A stretch of 64,000 nt of DNA from Prevotella sp. P5-108 (lineage in GTDB: Bacteria > Bacteroidota > Bacteroidia > Bacteroidales > Bacteroidaceae), in NCBI RefSeq assembly GCF_002251385.1, contig NZ_NPJJ01000058.1, positions 1 through 64,000 on the forward strand. Direction: 5' to 3'. Every line of letters begins with the position of its first letter. Position 1 is the first letter of the stretch. The notes beneath the pieces were generated by a model that was not told the origin of the DNA, did not search any database, and saw only the letters and a list, made by a program, of their open reading frames with translations. The translations under genes were made by a program, and so were the position numbers. Below, piece by piece: positions 44,355-53,490 of this stretch.

Positions 44355-44457
44355 TTTGCCATGTCATATTAGAGTTTTGCTTGTCTTCTTTTCGCAACAC
44401 TAAGGTAAGTGAAAATTCTGACATGGCAAAATCCTGGGCAACTTTTTGTTGCTCAGG
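44355..44457. repeat. Structured region upstream of the cargo genes
   Basis: TTTGCCATGTCA (44355-44366) and TGACATGGCAAA (44419-44430) are a perfect 12-bp inverted repeat. Directly after, 44433-44457 forms CCTGGGCAAC, TTTTT, GTTGCTCAGG. The second may be a terminator-like hairpin; the first resembles a recombination or regulator site. Confidence 0.65.
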
Positions 44458-44529
44458 CACTTATAAATAATGTTAAACTATAGTGTTGCGGAATTAAGGA
44501 GAAAGAAAATTTTTATTGGAGATGATAGT

Positions 44530-45297
44530 ATGGCATTAGTAAAGCACGATTATCCTATTTTGGAATACGATACCGCATCAAAAGCAATCTTTCAGCCGGG
44601 AAATGGGAAAAAGCACTTCCCTAAAAAAGCCGTATTTGCATTTTTGGGGGATGAAGTGGAAAAGTATGCACATGCCCACAGTGGAATACAGATAGATGAA
44701 TTTGAGAGTGCAACAAAATTATATCCCATCTATGAATGCTTTCATAATCAGGAAAGGATATGTTTATGTCCGGCTCCGGTTGGGAGTGCTGCTGCTGTCC
44801 AGATTTTAGAGTATTTAATAGCAGGAGGTGTGACAGAAATTATTTCTGTCGGTTCCTGCGGTGTATTGGAAGATATTCCGGAGAACAGATTCTTAATACC
44901 CGTTTCTGCATTGAGAGATGAGGGAACTTCTTACCATTATCTTCCGCCATCCAGAGACATAAAGATTTCAACAGCAGGAATAAGTGCAATCAAATTTGCT
45001 TTAAATCAAAAGAAAATCCCATATTTGGAAGTCAAGACATGGACAACAGACGGTTTTTATCGAGAAACACTGGAAATGGTGCAATACCGCAAAGAGGAAG
45101 GCTGTCAAGTAGTGGAAATGGAATGTTCTGCACTGGCTGCATGTGCAGAATTTAGAGAAGTAATATGGGCTATGTTGCTTTTTACAGCCGACACGCTCTC
45201 GAATCCTCATAAATACCAAGAACGGAAGTGGGGAAAAGCAAGTGTATCCACCGCCTTGGAACTGGCATTTGACGCTGTTGTATTAATCAAAGAATAA
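44530..45297 (+). CDS. Nucleoside phosphorylase family protein
   Basis: 255 aa from the ATG at 44530, which follows a GGAG ribosome site; an in-frame ATG at 44470 would add 20 residues. Phosphorylase-I fold (uridine/purine nucleoside phosphorylase): CPAPVGSAAAVQILEYLIAGG, ISVGSCGVL and VEMECSALAACAEF are the phosphate, base and ribose sites. AT-rich, unlike core genes, suggesting origin outside the host. It is the first of three cargo genes; a link to antibiotic resistance is not established. Confidence 0.85.
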   Translation: MALVKHDYPILEYDTASKAIFQPGNGKKHFPKKAVFAFLGDEVEKYAHAHSGIQIDEFESATKLYPIYECFHNQERICLCPAPVGSAAAVQILEYLIAGGVTEIISVGSCGVLEDIPENRFLIPVSALRDEGTSYHYLPPSRDIKISTAGISAIKFALNQKKIPYLEVKTWTTDGFYRETLEMVQYRKEEGCQVVEMECSALAACAEFREVIWAMLLFTADTLSNPHKYQERKWGKASVSTALELAFDAVVLIKE

Positions 45298-45312
45298 AGG
45301 AAACAAATCTAT

Positions 45313-46107
45313 ATGGAAAATACAATGAACAATCGGAATGAAATCCCACAACAAGTGAAGCAAGTCGTTTCCATAGCAGAAACCCTATTGCAGGGGCAGA
45401 TATTGGGAATGTATTTATATGGCTCTGCGACAATGAATAAATTGCGTCCGGACAGTGACATAGATATATTGATAATAACCAGACAAGAATTGAATCTGTC
45501 AACGAAAAAGGAGTTGACCAAGCAATTATTGGAAATTTCCGGCTTCGTAGGTTGCGCCGAAAAAAGACCATTGGAGATAACTGTCATCCATCAAAAAGAC
45601 ATTATTCCGTGGCAGTTTCCGCCCAAATGCGAGTATATGTATGGGGAGTGGCTTCGGAAAGAGATGGAAGCCGGAATGATTCCGCAGGCGTGTTTCGACC
45701 CTGATATAGCGATTCTATTATGGCAGGCGAGAAAAAGTAGTATGACGCTGAAGGGCGCAGATTGCAAACAACTTATTCTCCCGATTCCGTTCCGCGAAAT
45801 ACAAAAGGCTATTCAATTTTCTCTACCCGGTTTGATTTCCAATGTTAAGGGAGATGAAAGAAATGTGCTATTGACGCTATCCCGCATGTGGTTTACATTA
45901 GAAACCGAAGACGTGACAACGAAAGATGTTGCTGCGGAGTGGGTGATTCCCCAATTGCCGGAAACCTTTTCTTCCCTGTTGAAAACGGCAAAGGAAGCCT
46001 ATTTGGGAAACCTGTCTGACGAATGGGAAACAATGGAAAATGAAACGCTCGCGCTTACCGGGTTTATGAAAGGTCGGATTGAAGAATTGCTTAAAGCCAA
46101 AGGGTAA
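45313..46107 (+). CDS. AadA/ANT(9)-like aminoglycoside nucleotidyltransferase
   Basis: 264 aa, the normal length for AadA/Aad9 proteins. The nucleotidyltransferase motif is YGSATM followed by DSDIDILI (metal-binding Asp pair), then RPLEITVIH, DIIPWQFPPKCE, YGEWLRKE, AILLWQAR and KGDERNVLLTLSRMWFT, all AadA-type blocks; the C-terminal helical domain follows. Such enzymes adenylylate spectinomycin and, for AadA, streptomycin. Which drug is modified cannot be read from sequence here. Starts 15 bp after the phosphorylase gene. Confidence 0.9.
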   Translation: MENTMNNRNEIPQQVKQVVSIAETLLQGQILGMYLYGSATMNKLRPDSDIDILIITRQELNLSTKKELTKQLLEISGFVGCAEKRPLEITVIHQKDIIPWQFPPKCEYMYGEWLRKEMEAGMIPQACFDPDIAILLWQARKSSMTLKGADCKQLILPIPFREIQKAIQFSLPGLISNVKGDERNVLLTLSRMWFTLETEDVTTKDVAAEWVIPQLPETFSSLLKTAKEAYLGNLSDEWETMENETLALTGFMKGRIEELLKAKG

Positions 46108-46184
46108 AGCAAGCAAAAGCAAGAATATCCCTACAATAAATAAACCGTTTGAAATGGTGCTGCCTCTTTTACAATAATACACCT

Positions 46185-46724
46185 ATGAGAAAAGTAATCC
46201 TTTATATTGCCGTCAGTCTGGATGGCTATATCGCTGACAGCGAAGGTTCCGTTGAATGGATAAGCGGACAAGATAAAAACGTGGAGATGGAAGACACCTT
46301 TACTCCATTCTTCAGTGGTGTGGACACGGTCATTATGGGAAAGAGAACCTACGACCAAATTGTGACCGAACTTTCTCCCGACCAATGGCCCTACGGGGAA
46401 GCGATGACCTATGTATTGACTCATCACAGTGAAGAAGAGGGCACAGAAAATATCCGTTTCAGGAATATGGATGTATGCCAACTGGTAGAGGAGTTGAAAC
46501 AGGAATCGGGTAAAGATGTGTGGATTTGCGGAGGTGCAGAAGTGGCGCAACAACTCATCGCAAACAATCAAATAGACATTTATCATCTGGCGATTATACC
46601 GGTTCTTCTCGGTAACGGCACAAGGCTGTTTGGTGCTACCGATAAGAAAATTGACTTGGAAATGATTCGTACCAAGAAATACAACGGCATAATAGAGGTG
46701 GTATATAGTCGCAGGAAGATTTGA
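46185..46724 (+). CDS. Dihydrofolate-reductase-family protein (RibD C-terminal type)
   Basis: 179 aa from the ATG at 46185 (the frame extends to 46149 but MRKVILYIAVSLDGYIAD is the family start). VIMGKRTYD and WICGGAEVAQQLI are the NADPH-binding blocks of the DHFR/RibD-C fold. Members (YyaP/YwjB type) are often found on mobile elements; true trimethoprim resistance has not been shown for this subfamily. Third cargo gene. Confidence 0.88.
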   Translation: MRKVILYIAVSLDGYIADSEGSVEWISGQDKNVEMEDTFTPFFSGVDTVIMGKRTYDQIVTELSPDQWPYGEAMTYVLTHHSEEEGTENIRFRNMDVCQLVEELKQESGKDVWICGGAEVAQQLIANNQIDIYHLAIIPVLLGNGTRLFGATDKKIDLEMIRTKKYNGIIEVVYSRRKI

Positions 46725-46904
46725 TGTTTACTGTTTTAAAATCTTCTCCCTTTAGAATACACGATTAAAGATTACGACCATATTTCCGATTTACTGCTCG
46801 TAAATTATTGATTAATAATCAGTTGTAAATACTAACATTATAAATTAGAGACTATATAAACAAGAAAAACATTCATACACATTTTCTATTTTTGAGAAAA
46901 TTCG

Positions 46905-46912
46905 TATCTTTG
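46905..46912 (+). promoter_or_regulatory. Promoter-like box near the right end of the element, facing leuD
   Basis: TATCTTTG, matching TAnnTTTG, 165 bp before leuD; TTTTC-type sequence stands where the -33 box would be. It may replace the leu promoter for leuD-leuB. 46725-47076 otherwise holds no gene. Confidence 0.5.
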
Positions 46913-47052
46913 CACATAAGAGAGTTATTTGACAGCATAGCAACGCAAAACGCTGAAATTCGCACAGTTGCTAAATCGTTACCTCTATTTCTCAAATAAT
47001 TCGCTAAAAGTTTATTCTTCAATCGGTTAAGTCAAACCGATAAAAATCTAAA

Positions 47053-47061
47053 ATATAATAA
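47053..47061. other. Candidate right attachment site (attR core)
   Basis: ATATAATAA, then GGTGTAAAGACCATA up to the leuD start. The 16-mer AATATAATAAGGTGTA here also occurs at 16929-16944 next to merR. Confidence 0.5.
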
Positions 47062-47076
47062 GGTGTAAAGACCATA

Positions 47077-47706
47077 ATGAATAAAGACGACAAGGAGATG
47101 AAACAGAAATTCAATGTCATTACCAGCACGTGCGTACCCATCGAACTCGAAAATATAGATACCGACCAGATTGTGCCGGCGCGCTATCTGAAAGCCACCA
47201 CGCGCGAGGGCTTCGGCGACCTGCTCTTCCGCGACTGGCGCTACCACGAGGACGGCACCGAGGTCAAGGACTTTGTGCTCAACGACCCCAAGTACAAGGG
47301 CGAGATACTCGTGGCGGGCAAGAACTTCGGTTCGGGCTCGAGCCGGGAGCACGCAGCGTGGGCCATAGCCGACTACGGGTTCAGGGTGGTCATCAGCAGC
47401 TTCTTTGCCGATATCCACAAGAACAACGAACTCAACAACTTTGTGCTGCCGGTCGTCGTGAGCGACGGCTTCCTCAGCCACCTCTTCGCCGCGATACGCT
47501 CCGACGCCGACACGATGGTAAGAGTGGACGTGGTAAACCAGTCGGTGACCAACCTCGCCACCGGCGAGCAGGAGCACTTTGAACTCAACGGCTACAAGAA
47601 GTTCTGCCTGATGAACGGGCTCGACGATATAGACTTCCTCGTGGCCAACCGCGACAAGGTGGCTGCCTACGAGGCCAGCAGAAAGCAACAGAACAAGGAC
47701 AACTAA
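47077..47706 (+). CDS. leuD: 3-isopropylmalate dehydratase small subunit
   Basis: 209 aa. Swivel domain partner of Leu[14 protein letters not shown], then [20 protein letters not shown] and FVLPVVVS are typical. A second in-frame ATG at 47098 fits the usual family start ([13 protein letters not shown]) equally well. Separated from leuC by the mobilizable element. Confidence 0.95.
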   Translation: MNKDDKEMKQKFNVITSTCVPIELENIDTDQIVPARYLKATTREGFGDLLFRDWRYHEDGTEVKDFVLNDPKYKGEILVAGKNFGSGSSREHAAWAIADYGFRVVISSFFADIHKNNELNNFVLPVVVSDGFLSHLFAAIRSDADTMVRVDVVNQSVTNLATGEQEHFELNGYKKFCLMNGLDDIDFLVANRDKVAAYEASRKQQNKDN

Positions 47707-47719
47707 AATCACAAGCGAT

Positions 47720-48781
47720 ATGAAACTCAACATAGCAGTATTGGCGGGCGACGGCATAGGGCCCGAGATTATGCAACAGGGAGTGGCAGTGGTCAAGGCC
47801 GTGGCAGAGAGGTTTGCCCACGACGTCAGCTTCACCCCCGCGCTCTGCGGAGCCGCCGCCATAGACCGGGTGGGCACCCCCTTCCCCGAAGAGACCTTCA
47901 CCACGTGCATGAACGCCGACGCGGTGCTCTTCGCCGCCGTGGGCGACCCCAAGTTCGACAACGACCCTACCGCACGGGTACGCCCGGAGCAGGGGCTGCT
48001 CGCCATGCGCAAGCGGCTGGGGCTCTTTGCCAACATACGACCCGTGCAGACATTCACAGGGCTCATCCACAAGTCGCCATTGAAGGACGAGATAGTGAGC
48101 GGGGCAGACTTCGTGTGCATACGCGAACTCACGGGCGGCATGTACTTCGGCGAGAAATATCAGGACGATGACAAGGCTTACGACACCAATTACTACACGC
48201 GCGAGGAGGTGGAGCGCATACTCAGGGTGGCCTACGACTACGCCATGAAGCGCCGCCGCCATCTCACCGTCGTAGACAAGGCCAACGTGCTGGCGTCGAG
48301 CCGACTCTGGCGACAGGTCGCCAAGGAGATGGAGGGCCTCTACCCCGAGGTCAAGACCGACTACATGTTTGTAGACAATGCCTCGATGCGTATGCTCGTA
48401 GAGCCCACCTTCTTCGACGTGATGGTCACCGAGAATACCTTTGGCGACATACTCACCGACGAGGGCAGCTGCATATCGGGAAGCATGGGTCTGCTGCCGT
48501 CGGCGTCGACCGGGATCCACACGCCGGTATTCGAGCCGGTACACGGGTCATGGCCACAGGCGGCGGGGAAAGACATAGCCAACCCCGTGGCACAGATACT
48601 GTCGGCAGCGATGATGATGGAGCACTTCGGACTGGCTGCCGAGGGCGCACTGATACGCCGCGCCGTCGACGCCGCCCTCGATGCCCACGTGCGCACGCCC
48701 GACATTCAGGTCGAGGGTGGCCAGCACTACGGCACCCGCGAGGTGGGCGCATGGATAGCGGGCTATATCGCCACCCACTGA
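47720..48781 (+). CDS. leuB: 3-isopropylmalate dehydrogenase
   Basis: 353 aa. Oxidative decarboxylation of 3-isopropylmalate with [23 protein letters not shown] (substrate loop), [25 protein letters not shown] and [14 protein letters not shown] are the family blocks. 13 bp after leuD; the pair is co-transcribed. Confidence 0.96.
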   Translation: MKLNIAVLAGDGIGPEIMQQGVAVVKAVAERFAHDVSFTPALCGAAAIDRVGTPFPEETFTTCMNADAVLFAAVGDPKFDNDPTARVRPEQGLLAMRKRLGLFANIRPVQTFTGLIHKSPLKDEIVSGADFVCIRELTGGMYFGEKYQDDDKAYDTNYYTREEVERILRVAYDYAMKRRRHLTVVDKANVLASSRLWRQVAKEMEGLYPEVKTDYMFVDNASMRMLVEPTFFDVMVTENTFGDILTDEGSCISGSMGLLPSASTGIHTPVFEPVHGSWPQAAGKDIANPVAQILSAAMMMEHFGLAAEGALIRRAVDAALDAHVRTPDIQVEGGQHYGTREVGAWIAGYIATH

Positions 48782-48869
48782 CCTCGCGCCAACCACCGCG
48801 ACCATCACCCCCACCCTATCGCTCACCCCCACCATCAACAAGCATATCAACCAAAGCAACAAGACAAAT

Positions 48870-49424
48870 ATGGACGAAGCAATCAAGCAAATCAGTGAAC
48901 GCCTGAAAGGGCTGAGAGACGTGCTCGACATCACGGTAGAGGAAATGGCCAACACCTGCGGCATCACGACCGACGAATATCTCGCCATGGAGAACGCCGA
49001 GAGCGAGCTGCATGTGAGCAATCTGCAGAAGATAGCCTTGAAGTATGATATACCACTCGACGTGCTCATGTTTGGTGAAGAACCGCACATGAGTTCGTAC
49101 TTCCTCACCCGCAAAGGTAAAGGACTGAGCGTGGAGAGACGCAAATCCTACCAGTACGAGTCATTGGCAAGTGGGTTTCGAGGCAGAAAGGCCGACCCAT
49201 TCATCGTCACCGTGGAGCCAAAGCCCGCCGACACACCCATCGAGACCAACACCCACGCCGGGCAGGAGTTCAACATGGTGCTCGAGGGCGACATGGAGCT
49301 CACCATCGGCAAGAAGACGCTCACGCTGCACGAGGGCGACAGCATCATCTTCGACTCGACACAGCCCCACGGCATGCGCACGCTGGGCGAGAGCAAGGTA
49401 AGATTTCTCGCCATCATCTTTTAA
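48870..49424 (+). CDS. XRE-cupin transcriptional regulator
   Basis: 184 aa. N-terminal helix-turn-helix (residues 10-68, LKGLRDVLDITVEEMANTCG region), C-terminal cupin (about 108-180; THAGQEFNMVLEGDMEL and GDSIIFDSTQPHGM). Such proteins bind a small ligand in the cupin and regulate the next gene. Directly upstream of the acyl-CoA ligase, which is the usual pairing in Bacteroidales. It may control that ligase. Confidence 0.9.
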   Translation: MDEAIKQISERLKGLRDVLDITVEEMANTCGITTDEYLAMENAESELHVSNLQKIALKYDIPLDVLMFGEEPHMSSYFLTRKGKGLSVERRKSYQYESLASGFRGRKADPFIVTVEPKPADTPIETNTHAGQEFNMVLEGDMELTIGKKTLTLHEGDSIIFDSTQPHGMRTLGESKVRFLAIIF

Positions 49425-49457
49425 GTTTTCACCCAGGATAACAACAACGCTACGATT

Positions 49458-51131
49458 ATGATAGAAAGATTCTTAGCACAGACCACATTCACTTCAGAGG
49501 AAGACTTTAAGGAGCACTTGAAGTTCAAGACCAAGGAGGACTTCAACTTTGCTTACGACGTAATGGACGCATGGGCCGAAGAGGCTCCCGACAAGCTGGC
49601 GCTGCTCTGGACCAGCGAGCGGGGTGAAGAGAAACGATTTACCTTTGCCCAGCTCAAGGAGCAGACCGACCAGGCAGCGAGTTATCTGCAGAGCCTGGGC
49701 ATAGGGAGGGGCGACATGGTGATGCTGATACTCAAGCGCCACTACCAGTGGTGGCTCGCCATGCTGGCGCTGAGCAAGATAGGGGCCGTGGCCATACCCG
49801 CCACCCACATGCTTACCGCCCACGACATCGTGTATCGCAACAACCGGGCAAGCATCAAGGCCATCGTCTGCGTGAACGATGACTACGTGACCGCACAGGT
49901 ACATGCCTCGCTCGCCGAGAGCCCCACGGTCGAGGTGCTCGTCGCCGTAAACTCTGACACCGAACTGGGCAAAGCCGTGCCCACAGACTTCCACTGCTGG
50001 AACGAAGAGTGGGACAAGGCGCCTGCCTTTGTGCGCCCAGAGCATGTCAACACCAACGACGACACGCTGCTCATCTACTTTACCAGCGGCACCAGCGGCG
50101 AGCCCAAGATGGTGGCCCACGACCACCTTTACGCCTTAGGCCACCTGGCCACAGGTGTGTTCTGGCACAACCTCAACGCAGACAGCATACACCTCACCGT
50201 GGCAGATACAGGCTGGGGCAAGGCCGTGTGGGGCAAGCTCTACGGCCAGTGGTTTGCCGGCGCCACGGTCTTCGTCTACGACCACGAGAAGTTCACTGCC
50301 GAGAAAATCATGAGGCAGATAGAGAAATACCGTATCACCTCGTTCTGCGCGCCGCCCACCATCTACCGCTTCATGATACAGGAAGACTTCACGCGCTACG
50401 ACCTCTCCTCGCTCAAGTACTGTACCACCGCGGGCGAGGCGCTCGAACCTGCAGTGTTCCAGAAGTTCTATGAGCTCACCGGCATACGCATGATGGAGGG
50501 TTTCGGGCAGACCGAGACCACCATGACCCTCGGCACCTTCCCCTGGAACACACCCAAGCCTGGCAGCATGGGCAAGCCCAACCCGCAATACGACATCCGT
50601 CTGCTCAAGGCCGACGGCTCGGAATGTGAGGACGGAGAGAAGGGAGAAATCTGTATCAAGGTGGGCGATCACAAGCCCTATGGACTCTTCAAGTGCTACT
50701 ATCGCGACGAGGAGATGACCCACCAGGTGTGGCACGATGGTCTCTACCACACCGGCGACATGGCATGGCGCGACGATGACGGATACTACTGGTTTGAAGG
50801 CCGCATAGACGATGTCATCAAGTCGAGTGGCTACCGCATTGGGCCCTTCGAGGTAGAGAGCGCACTGATGACCCACGAGGCTGTGGTGGAGTGTGCCATC
50901 ACCGGAGTGCCCGACGAGGTGAGAGGCATGGTGGTCAAGGCCACCGTGGTGCTGGCGCGCGACTGGAAGGACAAGGCTGGCGACGCCCTCATCAAGGAAC
51001 TGCAGCAGCACGTGAAGCGCGAGACCGCGCCGTACAAGTACCCGCGCATCATCGAGTTTGTAGACGAGCTGCCCAAGACCATCTCGGGCAAGATAAGAAG
51101 AGTGGAAATCAGAGAGAAGGACCGCAAGTAG
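49458..51131 (+). CDS. AMP-forming acyl-CoA synthetase
   Basis: 557 aa. ANL superfamily: YFTSGTSGEPKM (phosphate-binding loop), TTAGEALEP, GFGQTETT, YHTGDMAWRDDDGY and the C-terminal lysine motif KTISGKIRR. Resembles acetyl/medium-chain acyl-CoA synthetases; the acyl substrate is not evident. 33 bp after the XRE-cupin gene. Confidence 0.93.
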   Translation: MIERFLAQTTFTSEEDFKEHLKFKTKEDFNFAYDVMDAWAEEAPDKLALLWTSERGEEKRFTFAQLKEQTDQAASYLQSLGIGRGDMVMLILKRHYQWWLAMLALSKIGAVAIPATHMLTAHDIVYRNNRASIKAIVCVNDDYVTAQVHASLAESPTVEVLVAVNSDTELGKAVPTDFHCWNEEWDKAPAFVRPEHVNTNDDTLLIYFTSGTSGEPKMVAHDHLYALGHLATGVFWHNLNADSIHLTVADTGWGKAVWGKLYGQWFAGATVFVYDHEKFTAEKIMRQIEKYRITSFCAPPTIYRFMIQEDFTRYDLSSLKYCTTAGEALEPAVFQKFYELTGIRMMEGFGQTETTMTLGTFPWNTPKPGSMGKPNPQYDIRLLKADGSECEDGEKGEICIKVGDHKPYGLFKCYYRDEEMTHQVWHDGLYHTGDMAWRDDDGYYWFEGRIDDVIKSSGYRIGPFEVESALMTHEAVVECAITGVPDEVRGMVVKATVVLARDWKDKAGDALIKELQQHVKRETAPYKYPRIIEFVDELPKTISGKIRRVEIREKDRK

Positions 51132-51158
51132 GCAGCAGCCGTGCCCGCGCCCGTGTCG

Positions 51159-52598
51159 CTAACCCTCTATCTGCCCCTCGCGCCAATTGACGAGGAAGAG
51201 ACGCTCACGGGCTCGGGTGAAGGCGGTATAGAGCCAGTGGATATAATCGGGAGTAAGCATGTCGTCGGTCATATATCCCTGGTCGATGTAGACATGAGCC
51301 CACTGTCCGCCCTGGGCCTTGTGGCAGGTCACAGCGTAGGCAAACTTGATTTGCAGGGCGGTGAAATAAGGGTCTTGGCGCATGGCGGCCATGCGGTCGG
51401 CCTTGCGGGGCAGGTCGGCATAGTCGTCGATCACGCGCTGATAGAGCTGGTCGCTCTGCTCGCGGGTGAGCGCAGGCGCATCGGTAGAGAGGCTGTCGAG
51501 GACTACGGTAGACTGGTACTCATAGTTGTCGTAGTCGGGGAACTGGAGCCACACGTCGGCGAAGTTGAGACCGTGCATCTCGCGCTGACGGCGCACCTTG
51601 ACCACGCGACAGCAGTCGCCATTGGCAATGAAGGCAAATGGCGGACGGTCTTCGCCCTGGACAGAGGCAGGCGGGAGATAATGGTTCTTGACTATCATGA
51701 GCCTGTCGCCCGAGGAGAGCAGGTCGTCGCCACGGTCGAGGATGGTGGAGCGTATGCCGAGATTGTAGATACGCGCCGTCTTGTTGGAGCGGGTCACGAC
51801 GATGGTGTCGTCGACACCCACGTGGTGGTAGCTCTGGCTGAGCGCCTCGATGAGTTCGTTGCCGGGCACCACGCTGACATCGGCAAACCCCTGCAGACGT
51901 ATGCGCGGCAACTGGGTCATGGCGTCGTGGGTAATCATGGTGCGTATCATGGTGGCGTTGTAGAGTATTCCGCTCTCTCCAGCCTGTCTTACCACCTCGT
52001 CGAGGTCGGCTTGGAAGACCGAGAGTCCATAGCCCTGGAGCACCTCGGCAGCGAGCGCCGGAGACTCTTCCTCGCCCACAGGCGGGAGCTGGGCGGTGTC
52101 GCCGATGAGCATGAGCCGGCAGTTGCGCCCGCCATAGACATAGGTGATAAGGTCGTCGAGCAGACAGCCCGTGCCAAAGACGCTCTCGCCCAAGCCCTCG
52201 TTGGCTATCATCGAAGCCTCATCGACCACGAAGAGGGTATCGGCATGGAGATTGTCGTTGAGATTGAAGACGCCGCCCCCCGCTGCCACGGAGCGCTCGC
52301 GGTATATCTTGCGGTGGATGGTGAAGGCTGCCATGCCGCTGTAGTGAGACAGCACCTTGGCGGCTCGCCCGGTGGGTGCCAGGAGCACCATCTTCTGCCG
52401 GAGACTGGCGAGCGTGCGCACCAGGGCAGCGGTGAGGGTGGTCTTGCCCGTACCCGCCGAACCGCGCATCACCATCACGGCATGGTCGTGACGGAAAGCG
52501 AGAAAGCGGGCTATCTCTGTGACAGCCCGATGCTGGTCGGCGGTGGGGCTGAAGCCCATCTGCTGCTCCACGCGTGAGATAAATTCGTCGATAGTCAT
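51159..52598 (-). CDS. RecD-like ATP-dependent DNA helicase
   Basis: 479 aa from the ATG at 52598 (upstream in-frame codons overlap the intergenic region). Superfamily 1 helicase: Walker A GSAGTGKTTL, VVDEASMI (Walker B), LIGDTAQLPPVGEEE, and the C-terminal UvrD_C_2 block TCHKAQGGQW. Shorter than RecD2, so mainly the helicase core. Role in repair or recombination is likely but not specific. Confidence 0.9.
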   Translation of the reverse strand: MTIDEFISRVEQQMGFSPTADQHRAVTEIARFLAFRHDHAVMVMRGSAGTGKTTLTAALVRTLASLRQKMVLLAPTGRAAKVLSHYSGMAAFTIHRKIYRERSVAAGGGVFNLNDNLHADTLFVVDEASMIANEGLGESVFGTGCLLDDLITYVYGGRNCRLMLIGDTAQLPPVGEEESPALAAEVLQGYGLSVFQADLDEVVRQAGESGILYNATMIRTMITHDAMTQLPRIRLQGFADVSVVPGNELIEALSQSYHHVGVDDTIVVTRSNKTARIYNLGIRSTILDRGDDLLSSGDRLMIVKNHYLPPASVQGEDRPPFAFIANGDCCRVVKVRRQREMHGLNFADVWLQFPDYDNYEYQSTVVLDSLSTDAPALTREQSDQLYQRVIDDYADLPRKADRMAAMRQDPYFTALQIKFAYAVTCHKAQGGQWAHVYIDQGYMTDDMLTPDYIHWLYTAFTRARERLFLVNWREGQIEG

Positions 52599-52711
52599 AG
52601 TGATGACAAAAGTAATCATTTTAGGCGAGACGCCGACCGAGGGATGCAAGTTTTTTGGTCAGGGCGGCAAAACTCGCAACCACTCCCGGCGCCGTGGAGA
52701 GGGTCGTGGCT

Positions 52712-52801
52712 GGCTCGTGACATAAGGCACGTGGGCTCGTGACATAAGAAACGAGCCCACGTATCAATTGGCACGAGCCCTCGTTTCTTCCGTTACGAGC
52801 C
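52712..52801. repeat. 90-bp palindromic element, copy 2
   Basis: Begins GGCTCGTGAC, ends GTTACGAGCC, same length as 13585-13674 and sharing the first 29 bases with one change. Lies between the helicase and rsmD. Confidence 0.75.
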
Positions 52802-52897
52802 GACAGCGATGGTCACGACGCCGCCGAACCATTGGTCTACAGCCACTTGGAACAACGGCCAAAGCAGCATGAAAAACAGCGGCGGCAGCCAAGCAAA

Positions 52898-52929
52898 AAG
52901 GAGCACTACCCGTGATGGTGGTGCTCCTT
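52898..52929 (-). terminator. rsmD terminator
   Basis: AAGGAGCAC/GTGCTCCTT stem with TTTTT following on the minus strand, 30 bp beyond the rsmD stop. Confidence 0.75.
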
Positions 52930-52959
52930 GTATATAGGATGGTGTGAGGTCTGAAGGGA

Positions 52960-53490
52960 CTATCTGAAGATGGAGAAGTTGACACTGCCGTAGACTCTAT
53001 GCTCCAGATAGCGCGGATGGCACACAAAATTGTTGGCCTTGCCATGCTCAACGACGAGGATGCCGTCGGGCTTGAGCAGATTGTGCTCGAAGATGAGGTC
53101 GGGGATGGTGTCGATGTTGTCAAGGGCATAGGGCGGGTCGGCAAAGATGAAGTCGAACTGCTGGCTGCAACTCTTGATAAACCTGAACACATCGCCGCGG
53201 ATGAGCACGTTGGCATCGGTGCCCAGCTTGGTCATGCACTGGCGGATGAAGTTGGCATGGTCGCGGTCGGCCTCGACGCTGACCACCTGGGAGCAGCCTC
53301 GCGACAGCATCTCGAGCGATATGCTGCCCGTGCCGGCAAAGAGGTCGAGCGCCATGGCACCGTCGAGGTCTATATATCCATTGAGCACATTGAAGATATT
53401 CTCCTTGGCAAAGTCTGTAGTGGGTCGCGCCTTGAACGAACGTGGTATATCGAAGTGGCGTCCCTTATATATTCCTGTGATAATTCTCAT
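52960..53490 (-). CDS. rsmD: 16S rRNA m2G966 methyltransferase RsmD
   Basis: 176 aa. SAM-binding block ALDLFAGTGSISLEML and catalytic FADPPYAL; N-terminal IITGIYKGRHFDIP. Methylates G966 of 16S rRNA. Its start overlaps the DUF3822 gene by 4 bp, a fixed pairing in Bacteroidetes. Confidence 0.94.
   Translation of the reverse strand: MRIITGIYKGRHFDIPRSFKARPTTDFAKENIFNVLNGYIDLDGAMALDLFAGTGSISLEMLSRGCSQVVSVEADRDHANFIRQCMTKLGTDANVLIRGDVFRFIKSCSQQFDFIFADPPYALDNIDTIPDLIFEHNLLKPDGILVVEHGKANNFVCHPRYLEHRVYGSVNFSIFR

Larger units (their letters stand above)
37299..47061 (+). mobile_element. Integrative mobilizable element inserted between leuC and leuD
   Basis: About 9.75 kb. TATATAATAA at 37299-37308 and ATATAATAA at 47053-47061 are shared at the two junctions and are the likely core site. 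Contents in order: integrase, small DNA-binding protein, oriT-like palindromes, MobV relaxase, IS1380 copy, IS110 copy, nucleoside phosphorylase, AadA/ANT(9)-like gene, DHFR-like gene. It has no coupling or pilus genes, so transfer would need a helper. Junction assignment is inferred from the gene order and the short repeat. Confidence 0.75.

Noticed and set aside
16929..47069. TATAATAAGGT motif at 16931, 27969, 47054 and 62300 as a shared integration site
   Set aside because: One copy is inside a coding gene and only 47054 adjoins a mobile element, so chance AT-rich recurrence cannot be excluded.
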